Virus record (IMG/VR): IMGVR_UViG_3300038441_000729
Location: 1-31,550 of that record
Length of the DNA stretch: 31,550 nt
DNA from: a virus
Direction: 5' to 3' (one strand)
Part shown: in pieces, positions 1 through 7,353 of the stretch
Numbering within the stretch: the first letter of the stretch is position 1
Layout: each line of letters opens with the position of its first letter
Notes under the pieces: generated by a model
Seen by the model: only the letters and a program-made list of their open reading frames with translations
What the model was told of the DNA's origin: nothing
Databases searched by the model: none
Program-made: the position numbers and the translations under genes

Positions 1-234
1 GTGAGGCCGAGCAGGGCCCTGAGGGGCGGCAGGTGGCGCGGGCTGGACCGTACCTGGTTCAAGCGGGAACTGGCGCGCAGACACGGCCTGAAGTGCGCGG
101 CCTGCGGGCAGCGCAAGACCCGCAAGGCCCTGGTCATGGACCACATCATCCCCTGGTCCAAGGGCGGCCCCACGACGCTGGAGAACCTTCAGCTGCTGTG
201 CGGCCCGTGCGACGTAGCCAAGGGAGCGTCATGA
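1..234 (+). CDS. Small HNH endonuclease, possibly 5'-truncated by the window edge
   Basis: A 77-aa protein with an HNH nuclease fold signature: a CAAC knuckle (C32, C35), the DHI catalytic segment at 47-49, an asparagine in the ENL segment (N62), and a second CGPC knuckle (C67, C70) that would bind the structural zinc. Such proteins cut or nick DNA using a single metal ion. In HK97-type phages a small HNH protein next to the terminase often assists DNA packaging. Here the terminase begins about 3.1 kb downstream, so that role is only inferred. The frame is open from base 1 with GTG as the first codon, so the true start may lie outside the window. The stop overlaps the next gene's start (ATGA). 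Confidence 0.8.
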   Translation: MRPSRALRGGRWRGLDRTWFKRELARRHGLKCAACGQRKTRKALVMDHIIPWSKGGPTTLENLQLLCGPCDVAKGAS

Positions 235-467
235 GCAAGTACATCGAGTACCCGATCCCCAACCCCCGTCAGCCCACAGCCTGCGCGTACTGCGGGATCA
301 GCCCCCGCAACCACTTCCAGCGCTGGACGTCGGCCGCAGGCTGGCACGAGTGGAGGATGCCGAGCCAGCGAAAGATCCTCATGCGGATGCTGGCCCGCAA
401 GGGCAACCCGAACCGCTGGATTGCCGCGACGGACCGGCGGACCACGTACCGGAAGTGGGGCGCGTGA
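231..467 (+). CDS. Small Cys/His-rich protein, paralogue 1 of a tandem pair
   Basis: A 78-aa protein of unknown function. The start ATG overlaps the previous stop as ATGA and is preceded by AGGGAG at good spacing. A CAYC knuckle (C18, C21) followed by H28 and H39 could form one zinc site. The segment TSAAGWHEW near residues 33-41, then a basic R-x-ILxRM helix and a late RW, recur in the next gene. The two are therefore diverged tandem duplicates. The basic C-terminal half would suit nucleic-acid contact, but nothing proves this. Confidence 0.7.
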   Translation: MSKYIEYPIPNPRQPTACAYCGISPRNHFQRWTSAAGWHEWRMPSQRKILMRMLARKGNPNRWIAATDRRTTYRKWGA

Positions 468-661
468 TGGATCAGTACCACCGTCAGTACCTGTTTGCCC
501 TGGCGCCGTTCGGGTGCCGGAGCTGCGGAGTCCCGCTGCCGCACGGGTGGCAGTACACGAGCTATTTCGGAGTCCACCAATGGGTGCGTCCGACGAACAG
601 GCAGATCCTGAACCGGATGCGTATCCGCCGGGCGAAGCTGGGGGCTTTCCGGTGGAGGTAG
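467..661 (+). CDS. Small Cys/His-rich protein, paralogue 2 of a tandem pair
   Basis: A 64-aa protein that starts in a TGATG overlap with the preceding gene, so translation is probably coupled. It repeats the layout of its neighbour: CRSC (C17, C20), H26, then TSYFGVHQW with H37, then RQILNRM and a terminal RW. The spacing between the two histidines (10 residues) is the same in both proteins. Function unknown; a single-zinc fold is inferred. Its last 82 bases overlap the start of the next gene in another frame. Confidence 0.65.
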   Translation: MDQYHRQYLFALAPFGCRSCGVPLPHGWQYTSYFGVHQWVRPTNRQILNRMRIRRAKLGAFRWR

Positions 662-978
662 AGGAGGAGCCGGAAGGCTCGGGGTGTGCCGGGGCCGCCG
701 TCATTACGGCGGTGGTCCTGGCGTTCCTCGCAGGCTCCTACGCGGTGGCGCCGGAGGTCTTCGTGATCGGCGCCTGGGCGGTGGGGTGGAGCGCCCTGGT
801 CTGGCACGCAAAGCGCGTGCCCCCTGCACCCAACCCCGCTCCCCCACCGGTCCCGGAAGGGGCTGTCGAGGAAGAACCGCAGGTCACAGCGATGCAGGAT
901 GTGAGCCACCCCAATCGGTGGCTGGTCGTCAGGGAGTCGCCCTGGATGACCGTAGAGATCACCAAGGAGGAGTCATGA
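580..978 (+). CDS. Small two-TM membrane protein
   Basis: 132 aa if translated from ATG 580, which has a GGAG about 8 bases upstream. An in-frame GTG at 652 would give a shorter protein without the overlap with the preceding gene. The N-terminus is acidic and proline-rich. Two adjacent hydrophobic segments follow at about 36-56 and 58-76, then KR and a proline-rich, mostly acidic cytoplasmic-type tail. The family is unknown. Location upstream of the lysis genes and the two-helix hairpin topology would fit a holin or a superinfection-type membrane protein, but no motif decides this. Confidence 0.6.
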   Translation: MGASDEQADPEPDAYPPGEAGGFPVEVEEEPEGSGCAGAAVITAVVLAFLAGSYAVAPEVFVIGAWAVGWSALVWHAKRVPPAPNPAPPPVPEGAVEEEPQVTAMQDVSHPNRWLVVRESPWMTVEITKEES

Positions 979-1049
979 GCATCGTGATTGTCTTCATTGC
1001 GGCCGTCACCGTGTGGCTGCTCTTCCGGTCCGGGCAGGCACCCCGGTGA
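975..1049 (+). CDS. 24-aa single-TM microprotein
   Basis: Begins in an ATGA overlap with the preceding gene and has a near-perfect AAGGAGG site just upstream, which is the main reason to call it. The product is one hydrophobic helix (IVIVFIAAVTVWLLF) followed by RSGQAPR, so it would be a membrane microprotein with a basic C-terminus. It may act with the neighbouring two-TM protein. No family recognised. Confidence 0.55.
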   Translation: MSIVIVFIAAVTVWLLFRSGQAPR

Positions 1050-1114
1050 GCGACGGAGACGGGCACACCTACTGCGCGAAGTGCGGCTGGTGGACCAAAG
1101 GCTGCGGACACTGA
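1046..1114 (+). CDS. 22-aa Cys/His microprotein
   Basis: Starts at a GTG that overlaps the previous stop (GTGA). The product is tiny but ordered: cysteines at 10, 13 and 20 and histidine at 22 give C-x2-C-x6-C-x-H, enough ligands for one zinc ion. The ribosome site is poor, so expression would depend on translational coupling. The stop codon ends where the promoter/operator at 1114 begins. It may be real or a chance reading frame. Confidence 0.4.
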   Translation: MSDGDGHTYCAKCGWWTKGCGH

Positions 1115-1151
1115 GTCAGGGGTTGACACCCCTAAGTCTAGCCCTTAGATT
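1114..1151 (+). promoter_or_regulatory. Promoter A with embedded inverted-repeat operator
   Basis: AGTCAGGGGTTGACA at 1114-1128 is one mismatch from the element found three more times on the other strand. Its right half supplies a perfect -35 box (TTGACA, 1123-1128). After exactly 17 bases comes TAGATT (1146-1151), a good actinomycete -10. Transcription should start near 1158, about 40 bases before the ATG at 1199. The region from -10 to 1178 is nearly identical to the leader of promoter D at 31435-31467 on the other strand. Confidence 0.8.
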
Positions 1152-1198
1152 TAAGTCATCGAGAGGGCGCCGGGCCCGACCGGGACAGGAGACAGGTC

Positions 1199-1396
1199 AT
1201 GACGGAGAACAAGACGTTCAAGGCGATGCTGGACCTCGAGCAGATCATCTGGAGCGCCAAGCAGTACAACGGTTCAGCGACGGTCACACGGGTGGCCTGG
1301 GCCACGCTGAACCACTACGTGCAGCAGCTCACGGATGACGAGCTGGCCGAGTACGGCGCGTACCGCCGGGCTGCCCGGGCGGTCGGCACCCCGTAA
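1199..1396 (+). CDS. 65-aa protein expressed from its own promoter
   Basis: A small, probably all-helical soluble protein with no recognised family (sequence begins MTENKTFKAMLDLEQIIW). It is the only gene between promoter A and a very strong terminator at 1411-1445, so it forms an isolated transcription unit inside otherwise operonic DNA. AGGAGACAGGTC lies just before the ATG. The operator-containing promoter suggests expression when the phage repressor is absent (early or on induction). A regulatory or host-modifying role is a guess from this setting. Confidence 0.8.
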   Translation: MTENKTFKAMLDLEQIIWSAKQYNGSATVTRVAWATLNHYVQQLTDDELAEYGAYRRAARAVGTP

Positions 1397-1410
1397 GCAG
1401 CACCAACTCC

Positions 1411-1445
1411 AGCGAGCCCCCTCACAGACAGTGAGGGGGCTCGCT
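1411..1445 (+). terminator. Strong terminator after the 65-aa gene
   Basis: A perfect 15-bp stem (1411-1425 with 1431-1445) closes a 5-base loop (AGACA). There is a short T-containing tail (GCTTATGCT) but no long T-run, as usual in high-GC phages. It would also insulate the lysis genes from promoter A. Confidence 0.85.
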
Positions 1446-1483
1446 GCTTATGCTGGGAGTGACGACGAGACAGGGACGTGATC

Positions 1484-2560
1484 ATGACACGCACTGGCCC
1501 ACAGCTCTACCCCCCGGCCTCCCAGAAGTACCGATACCAAGGGCGCTACCCCGGTAACGCCATGGAATCGAATGTGGGCGTCCTCCACACCACCGAGGGC
1601 ACCACCCTCCCCGACTACGACGGCGGGGCCTCTGCGCCCAACCTGACCGCCGTCCCGGACATGCTCAACCGGCGGCTCGACTGGTACCAGCATTACGACA
1701 TCGACCAGTCCTCCCGGGCCCTGGTCAACGCCCCCGGCGGAGTCGAGACCAACACCGCCAACGCGGTACAGGTCGAACTCGTCGGCACCTGCGACAGCCG
1801 CAAGGCCGTCTCATGGGGCAAGCTGCGCGCAGGGGTCGACTACATCTACTGGCCCGACGCCCCCGACTGGGCCCTCGAGGATCTCGCCGATTTCATCCGG
1901 TGGTGCCGTGACAACCACGGCATCCAGGCCAAATCCACAGTCGAGTGGATCCCCTACCCGTCCGGCCGCGACGTCCACCTGACCGGCGCCGAGTGGAACG
2001 CGTACTACGGGTGGCTGGGCCACCAGCATGTCCCCGAAAACGATCATGGGGATCCGGGAAACATAGACTTCGCCCGGGTGCTGGCATTCGTCAACGGCAC
2101 CGTACCTCCGAGCTCAGGGACCGACATGCCCGACAAGCCCAACCGCTCCGTCCTCTACCGCAGCGAGAACCTGACGCTGCTCGAGAACGCAGCGCAGGCC
2201 ATCTACTGGACCACCGAGTACCCCGACGACGCCAACGGCCACGGCGACGGCGGCAAGACGGTCGGCTCCAACATCACGTACAACGGGCGCCTGACCCTCG
2301 TCCTCACCGGCCTCAAGCGCGAGGAGGTCGTGCACGTCTACGCCGCCGAGGAGTACGCGGACGGCAGCGCCAAGGGCGACAGCCCGGTCAAGGCCGAGAT
2401 CCAGGGCCGCGACCTCGGCCAGATGCCGATCAGCGTCTCGGTGCCCGTCAACGGCACCGTGAGCGACCGGCTGATCTTCAAGGTCGTCTCGCGCCAGGGT
2501 TCCGGCACCGTCACGGTGGAGGAAGCGTGGCTGGAGATGCACTCTTGGCCCATGAGCTGA
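1484..2560 (+). CDS. Endolysin: N-acetylmuramoyl-L-alanine amidase-type
   Basis: 358 aa from ATG 1484, preceded by AGGGA at good spacing; the in-frame GTG at 1478 is too close to that site. The N-terminal ~200 residues look like a PGRP/amidase_2 zinc amidase. LHTTEGT supplies H35, and GHQHVPENDHGDPG supplies H180 and D190, close to the usual second-half zinc motif. It should cut the amide between MurNAc and the stem peptide to release virions. Residues from about 210 form a linker and then a beta-rich domain of about 140 residues that I do not recognise, probably for cell-wall binding. No signal peptide is seen, so export would need a holin. The following gene is membrane-anchored. Confidence 0.85.
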   Translation: MTRTGPQLYPPASQKYRYQGRYPGNAMESNVGVLHTTEGTTLPDYDGGASAPNLTAVPDMLNRRLDWYQHYDIDQSSRALVNAPGGVETNTANAVQVELVGTCDSRKAVSWGKLRAGVDYIYWPDAPDWALEDLADFIRWCRDNHGIQAKSTVEWIPYPSGRDVHLTGAEWNAYYGWLGHQHVPENDHGDPGNIDFARVLAFVNGTVPPSSGTDMPDKPNRSVLYRSENLTLLENAAQAIYWTTEYPDDANGHGDGGKTVGSNITYNGRLTLVLTGLKREEVVHVYAAEEYADGSAKGDSPVKAEIQGRDLGQMPISVSVPVNGTVSDRLIFKVVSRQGSGTVTVEEAWLEMHSWPMS

Positions 2561-2570
2561 CCGGCCCCTG

Positions 2571-2831
2571 ATGGATGAGCCCACGATCGGGGAACTGCTC
2601 CGGGACCTACAGGCGGACGTGTCCCGGATCCTCTCCGAGATGAGCCGCTACGTCACGCAGGAGCAGCACGCGGCCGACCAGAAGGTAGCTGAACTCCAGC
2701 TGGCCGCCGTCGCCAAGGACGTGGCCGAGCAGCGGTCCCGGGCCGAGGCCATGAAGACGTGGGTGTGGACGGCCGTAGTCGCCCCTGTCATCGTGGGCAT
2801 CATCCTGTACCTCGTCCTGGGGAAGTCATGA
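2571..2831 (+). CDS. Membrane-anchored coiled-coil protein, holin-like
   Basis: 86 aa. Residues 1-60 form a charged, coiled-coil type helix ([16 protein letters not shown] and onward). Residues about 62-83 are a single strong transmembrane helix, followed by a short GKS tail. Position between the endolysin and another TM protein suggests a role in lysis (holin or spanin-like helper), but a one-TM tail-anchored coiled coil does not match a classic holin. The lysis assignment comes from context only. Confidence 0.7.
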   Translation: MDEPTIGELLRDLQADVSRILSEMSRYVTQEQHAADQKVAELQLAAVAKDVAEQRSRAEAMKTWVWTAVVAPVIVGIILYLVLGKS

Positions 2832-3331
2832 AGGCGCTCCGCTGGTGGCTCGTGGTCGTGGCCCTGTCCGTGGCCGTCGCCTACGCCATCGCCTACGGGC
2901 AGCGGATCGCCGAACGGCTCGACACCGCCGAGAAGGACCGGACCGCGCTCGCGCAGCAGGTCCGCTCCCTCGGCGGTGTCCCCGTCGCCGGACCCAAGGG
3001 CGACAACGGCAGCAACGGCAAGGACGGACGCGATGGGGCTGACGGGAACACGGGCCCTCAAGGCCCTTCTGGGCCGCCTGGACCCTCCGGAGAACCGGGT
3101 GCTGCGGGCACTGACGGCTCCCCGGGGGCCGCTGGTGTACAGGGACCTGCCGGGCCCGCCGGTCCTCAGGGTCCGGCCGGGCCGCAAGGTGACCCCGGTC
3201 CTCAGGGTCCGGCCGGGCCGCAAGGCGACAAGGGCGAACCTGCGGAAGCATGCCCGGCGGGGTACACGGGCGTACTGGTGAAGCTGGAGCAGGACGACAG
3301 CGAATACTTTCTGTGCCGCAAGACTCCCTGA
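2828..3331 (+). CDS. Membrane-anchored collagen-like protein
   Basis: 167 aa, beginning in an ATGA overlap with the previous gene. Residues 5-23 are a transmembrane or signal-anchor helix, residues 24-50 a short coiled-coil type segment, and about 55-139 an almost uninterrupted run of Gly-X-Y triplets rich in GPQ, GPA and GDK. A small C-terminal head with two cysteines (ACPAG and FLCRK) follows. Collagen-like triplets usually form trimeric rods; in phages they are common in tail fibres. Here the helix anchor and the lysis neighbourhood argue for a cell-envelope location instead. Within the triplet region the DNA contains a near-perfect 36-bp period repeat. Confidence 0.85.
   Translation: MKALRWWLVVVALSVAVAYAIAYGQRIAERLDTAEKDRTALAQQVRSLGGVPVAGPKGDNGSNGKDGRDGADGNTGPQGPSGPPGPSGEPGAAGTDGSPGAAGVQGPAGPAGPQGPAGPQGDPGPQGPAGPQGDKGEPAEACPAGYTGVLVKLEQDDSEYFLCRKTP
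3159..3225 (+). repeat. Tandem 31-bp repeat with 36-bp period in the collagen-like gene
   Basis: The 31 bases at 3159-3189 recur exactly at 3195-3225. The period of 36 bases equals 12 residues or four Gly-X-Y triplets, so gain or loss of units keeps the frame and only changes rod length. Confidence 0.9.
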
Positions 3332-3343
3332 GAGGGGGACACG

Positions 3344-3820
3344 ATGACGGACTACGTATGGACCAGGCGCGACGACGAGAGCGACCCCGCCTGGCGGGCA
3401 TTCAAGCTCTACCTGGACGCGGGGTCGCAGCGCTCTATCCGCAAGGTGGCCGACCGTGAGAAGAAGTCCCACCAGCTGATCGCGGGCTGGTCCTCGCAGC
3501 ACGAGTGGGTGGAGCGCTGCCGCGCGTTCGACCGCCACCTGCAAGAGGCCCAGACGGACGGCCTGGTCAACCAGATGGCCGAGACCAGGGACAAGAACCT
3601 CGCGCTCATGGACAAGCTGCGCGAGCACCTGTCCCGGCGGCTCGACACGTTCATCCGGCTGGACCAGGACCCGTCCGTGCGCTGGACGCAGGCGCTCATG
3701 GCCATGGCCAAGGTCGAGGCCAACTCCCTCGTGCTCGGCGCGCAGGACAAGACCTCGGACTCCGTGGCCCGTGTCGAGCAGCTGGTGGCCCGCCTCGAAC
3801 AGGAGATGGACGCACCGTGA
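3344..3820 (+). CDS. terS: Terminase small subunit
   Basis: 158 aa, immediately upstream of the large terminase with a GTGA overlap. The N-terminal part has a helix-turn-helix type segment (SIRKVADREKK... to the QHEW region, about 30-60), as expected for the DNA-recognition domain. Long helices follow for oligomer formation, and an acidic C-terminus contacts the large subunit in known systems. It should bind the packaging site and regulate the motor. GAGAGGGGGAC precedes the ATG. Called mainly by position and domain plan. Confidence 0.8.
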   Translation: MTDYVWTRRDDESDPAWRAFKLYLDAGSQRSIRKVADREKKSHQLIAGWSSQHEWVERCRAFDRHLQEAQTDGLVNQMAETRDKNLALMDKLREHLSRRLDTFIRLDQDPSVRWTQALMAMAKVEANSLVLGAQDKTSDSVARVEQLVARLEQEMDAP

Positions 3821-5259
3821 GAATCAGCCGGGCAGAACTGGCCGGGCTCGGCCCCGCCGAGCTCGCCCGGCTCGAGAGCGTCCTTGAGCAGACCGTCCAG
3901 GAGCGCGAAGCGGGCAAGGTACCGTGGCTGTGCGGGCGGCCGGATTGCGACGGACGACCCCACCAGGGACGCATGGGCCCCCACGCCCGTGCGTCCCAGG
4001 TCCCGCCCGACTGGGAGTGGGACGTCTGGATGCTCCTGGCAGGCCGAGGCTTCGGCAAGACCCGCGTGGGCGCCGAGTGGTCCATCCGCCAGGCACGCAC
4101 CCTTGAGCGCGGTGCACTCATCGGCCCGACGGCCGCCGACACCCGCGACATCCTCGTCCAGGGCGAGTCCGGCATCCTTGCGTGCGCCCCCGCCACCTTC
4201 CGGCCGGTCTACAACCCGTCCAAGAGGCAGCTGACCTACCCCAACGGCGCCATCCAGACCCTGTACTCGGCCGACGAGCCAAACCGCCTGCGCGGCCCCC
4301 AGCATCATTACGGCTGGTTCGATGAGATGGCCGCATGGCGCTACCTGCAAGCGGCCTGGGACATGGCGCAGCTCGGCATGCGCCTCGGCGAGCACCCGCA
4401 GATCTGCGTCACCACCACCCCCCGGCCGCTGCCCCTGATCAAGCAGCTGGCCAAGGACCCGATGACCGCCCTGACCAAGGGCACCACGTACGACAACCTG
4501 CACAACCTGGCGCCCACCTTCCAGCGCGCGGTCATCGCGAAGTACGAGGGCACCACCCTCGGACGGCAGGAACTCGATGCAGAAGTACTCGAAGACCTTC
4601 CGGGCGCGCTCGTTGCGCGCAGGCACATTGACGGGGCGCGGGTGGAGAGCGCACCTGCGCTCATCGACATTGTCATTGGCATGGACCCTGCGGGGACTGG
4701 CCAGGGCGATGAGACGGGCCTGGTCGTGGTCGGCCGGGCGGCGGACGGCAAGAGCTATGTCCTCCACGACGGCTCGGAGAAGCTGAGCCCCAACGACGCA
4801 GCCAACCGGGCCTGGGGGCTCATGGAGACCTGGGGCGGGTCCCTGCTCATCGTGGAGGACAACGGCGGCAAGGACTGGATTGAATCCGTCCTGCGGGCCG
4901 TCTACAAGGAGCGCGAGGGTGCGTCCAACGCCGCGCCCCTGCGCCGCGTCAACGCCTCCCAGGGCAAGCGCCTGCGCGCCCAGCCGGTCGCCATGCGCTA
5001 TGAGCAGGGCCGCGTGTGCCACGTGGGCGTCTTCCCCGATCTCGAAGACCAGCTCACCACCTGGATTCCGGAAGAGGACCCCACCGCGTCCCCGGACCGC
5101 CTTGACGCGATGGTGCACGCCGTCGCGCACCTGATGAAGAAGTACGACCGGTCCGAGACCCAGTTCCTCAACCCGCATGCCCTCAAGGGCCGCACGTCTA
5201 CCGGCGAGCACCCGGCCATTGCGGCCCGCCGCCGCGCGGCTGAACGCCGGGCATCATAG
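3817..5259 (+). CDS. terL: Terminase large subunit
   Basis: 480 aa from GTG 3817. The ATPase half has a Walker A motif AGRGFGKT (75-82) and Walker B YGWFDE (165-170), with TTTPRP near 199-204 as the coupling motif. The nuclease half has the three acidic clusters of the RNase-H fold: IGMDPAGTGQGDET (D290), IVEDNGGKDW (E347/D348) and SPDRLDAMVHA (D427/D430). It is the motor and cutter that packages DNA into the prohead. An N-terminal CGRPDC pair (39-44) may bind a metal. Length and motif order are normal. Confidence 0.95.
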   Translation: MRISRAELAGLGPAELARLESVLEQTVQEREAGKVPWLCGRPDCDGRPHQGRMGPHARASQVPPDWEWDVWMLLAGRGFGKTRVGAEWSIRQARTLERGALIGPTAADTRDILVQGESGILACAPATFRPVYNPSKRQLTYPNGAIQTLYSADEPNRLRGPQHHYGWFDEMAAWRYLQAAWDMAQLGMRLGEHPQICVTTTPRPLPLIKQLAKDPMTALTKGTTYDNLHNLAPTFQRAVIAKYEGTTLGRQELDAEVLEDLPGALVARRHIDGARVESAPALIDIVIGMDPAGTGQGDETGLVVVGRAADGKSYVLHDGSEKLSPNDAANRAWGLMETWGGSLLIVEDNGGKDWIESVLRAVYKEREGASNAAPLRRVNASQGKRLRAQPVAMRYEQGRVCHVGVFPDLEDQLTTWIPEEDPTASPDRLDAMVHAVAHLMKKYDRSETQFLNPHALKGRTSTGEHPAIAARRRAAERRAS

Positions 5260-5266
5260 GAGCAAC

Positions 5267-5551
5267 ATGAACGCGATCACCCTGCTCATCGCAGCCTTGG
5301 CCACCGCCCGCATCACCCGCCTCTTCACCCGTGACCGCATCACGCACGCCCTCCGCCGCCGCGTCCTGCTCCGCCTGGATGCAGATGGCCTTCTGGCGTA
5401 CCTGATCGTCTGCGACTGGTGTACGTCGGTGTACGTCTCGGCAGGCGTCGTCGCCCTCGTCATCTGGGGCGGGACCGTCGGCTGGTGGGTCATGGCCGCA
5501 CTCGCGTTCAGCCACGTGGCCGGATGGCTGGCCTCAAAGGAAGGTGAGTGA
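5267..5551 (+). CDS. Small membrane protein, DUF1360-like
   Basis: 94 aa with hydrophobic segments at about 1-15 and 42-90 and an arginine-rich stretch between them. The motif LIVCDWCTSVYVSAGV (two cysteines spaced C-x2-C before a membrane helix) resembles DUF1360-type phage membrane proteins, which are often found beside terminase or portal genes. A clear AGGAG lies 5 bases before the ATG. Role unknown. The stop overlaps the portal start (TGATG). Confidence 0.7.
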   Translation: MNAITLLIAALATARITRLFTRDRITHALRRRVLLRLDADGLLAYLIVCDWCTSVYVSAGVVALVIWGGTVGWWVMAALAFSHVAGWLASKEGE

Positions 5552-7353
5552 TGGGCATCCTGGACAAACTGCGTGGCACCCCTGCACCCGGCGGCACCGA
5601 GCGCAAGCAGCCCGCCAAGTCGATGGTGGCAGCGGCCATGCCGCTCTCGGGGCCCGGTGTGCGCGCCGTCGCCCGGGCGCGCACCGCCTCGACCACCGAC
5701 CAGTGGCAGAAAGAGGCCTGGTACTACTTCGACGTCATCGGGGAGGCGCGCAGCCCCCTGGTGTGGATCGCCAACGCCGTCTCCCAGGCCGACGTCTACG
5801 CCACGGAGCTCGACCCCGACACCGACAAGCCGACGGGTCCCTCCGACGACGCGATGGCCAGCGCAGCAGCACGGCAGGTGCTCGGCGGCCCGCAGCAGCG
5901 CATGGGGCTGCTGCGGCTGATCGCGCTGTGCTGGCAGGTCCCCGGAGAGATGTGGATCATCATCCGGCCGACCGGCGCCGGAAAGCCCGACCAGTGGCAC
6001 GTCCTGTCCGGCTCCCGTCTCGAGGCCAAGGGCGACACCTGGCAGTACACCGATCCGACCACTCTCCAGCGGGTCACCCTCACCTCGCGGGACCGGCTGA
6101 TCCGGGCCTGGTGTCCCCACCCGGACGACCAGACCAAGGCGGACTCCGCCATGCGTCCCGCCCTCCCCGTCTGCCGTGAGATCGAAAAGGCCTCGCAGAA
6201 CATCGCGGCCCGCCTGGACTCCCGCATCGCCACCAACGGCATCGCCATCCTGGCCGACGAGCTGTCCGCCTCGGGTGACGACTTCATGGCCAGCCTGATG
6301 AACGCGGCCGAGCTCGGACTCCAGAACCCCGGGCAGGCCTCCTCCCAGGTCCCGGTGGCGTTCAACGCCCCCGGTGAGCTCATCGCCAACGGCGGTGCGT
6401 TCGCCCACTTCGACCTCAACACCGCCTTTGACGGCAGCGTCGTCGACCTGCGGGACAACGGCCTGGGGCGCCTGGCCAAGGCCCTCGACATGCCCAACGA
6501 CGTCGCCGAGGGCACGCAGGGCGAATCGAACCACTGGACCGCCTGGCAGGTGGAGGAGTCCACTTACAAGATCTACATTGAGCCGCTGCTCAAGACCATC
6601 GGCGACGTCCTGTCCGAGCACTGGTTCCGGCCCGCGCTCATCCTCATGGGCATGGCGCCGGACCGGGCCGCACGCTTCGAGCTCGGCTGGGACACCACCG
6701 CCATCGTCGCCCGCCCCGACGACACGGAGAACCTGCGGGACCTGCACGATCGCATCCTGATCAGCGACGAGTACATGCTGACGGAGAACGGCGTGCCCAT
6801 GGACGCCATGCCGTCCAGTGAGGAGCGCACGCGCCGCTACCTCGAAAAGGTCGTGCTCGGTGCGCCCACGCTGCTCGCCGACCCCAACGTCGCCGACGCG
6901 GTGGGCCTGGACATCGAGGTGCAGCCGGTGGCGGCCGGTGTTGATGCGGAGATCGGGGCGGGCGGTGAGCTTGAGACCCCCGAGCCTGAGCCTGCGCCGG
7001 TCCCGAACGCACTGCCCGGCACGCGCGGCGATGCGCCGGACAACGAGCCTCCTGAGGGCCTGACCGCTGCCGCTGAAGTCCTCGTCATGCAGGCGCTGGA
7101 CCGGGCAGGCGGACGGCTCCTCACCAACCAGAACAGGGGCCGCTTCAAGGACGTGCCCAGGCACGAGCTCTACCGGCAGATCCGGCCTGAGGACGCAGGC
7201 TCGCTGGTCGAGATCAAGTTCGCCGACGAGCTCGCACGCTCGTTCGCCGTGCGCCCCGGTGCGCTGCGCGTGGCACTTGAGATGTACGTGACCAAGCTCC
7301 TGTCCACGGGTGAGGCCTACGACCCGGACGAACTGCGCTGGTACCTCCGGTGA
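5551..7353 (+). CDS. Portal protein
   Basis: 600 aa. Its position between the large terminase and a MuF-like protein, its length and its mixed alpha/beta core (including DQWQKEAWYYFDVIGEARS and the FDGSVVDLRDNGL segment near residue 290) fit the dodecameric portal of siphophages, the ring at the head vertex through which DNA passes. The C-terminal ~150 residues begin with a Pro/Glu-rich linker and then a helical domain. I chose ATG 5551 (TGATG overlap); GTG 5548 would add one residue. Identification rests on context plus general resemblance. Confidence 0.85.
   Translation: MGILDKLRGTPAPGGTERKQPAKSMVAAAMPLSGPGVRAVARARTASTTDQWQKEAWYYFDVIGEARSPLVWIANAVSQADVYATELDPDTDKPTGPSDDAMASAAARQVLGGPQQRMGLLRLIALCWQVPGEMWIIIRPTGAGKPDQWHVLSGSRLEAKGDTWQYTDPTTLQRVTLTSRDRLIRAWCPHPDDQTKADSAMRPALPVCREIEKASQNIAARLDSRIATNGIAILADELSASGDDFMASLMNAAELGLQNPGQASSQVPVAFNAPGELIANGGAFAHFDLNTAFDGSVVDLRDNGLGRLAKALDMPNDVAEGTQGESNHWTAWQVEESTYKIYIEPLLKTIGDVLSEHWFRPALILMGMAPDRAARFELGWDTTAIVARPDDTENLRDLHDRILISDEYMLTENGVPMDAMPSSEERTRRYLEKVVLGAPTLLADPNVADAVGLDIEVQPVAAGVDAEIGAGGELETPEPEPAPVPNALPGTRGDAPDNEPPEGLTAAAEVLVMQALDRAGGRLLTNQNRGRFKDVPRHELYRQIRPEDAGSLVEIKFADELARSFAVRPGALRVALEMYVTKLLSTGEAYDPDELRWYLR

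Noticed and set aside
3409-5211. Long open frame opposite the terminase genes (and similar long antisense frames elsewhere)
   Set aside because: Open antisense frames are normal in high-GC coding DNA; the sense genes have clear motifs.
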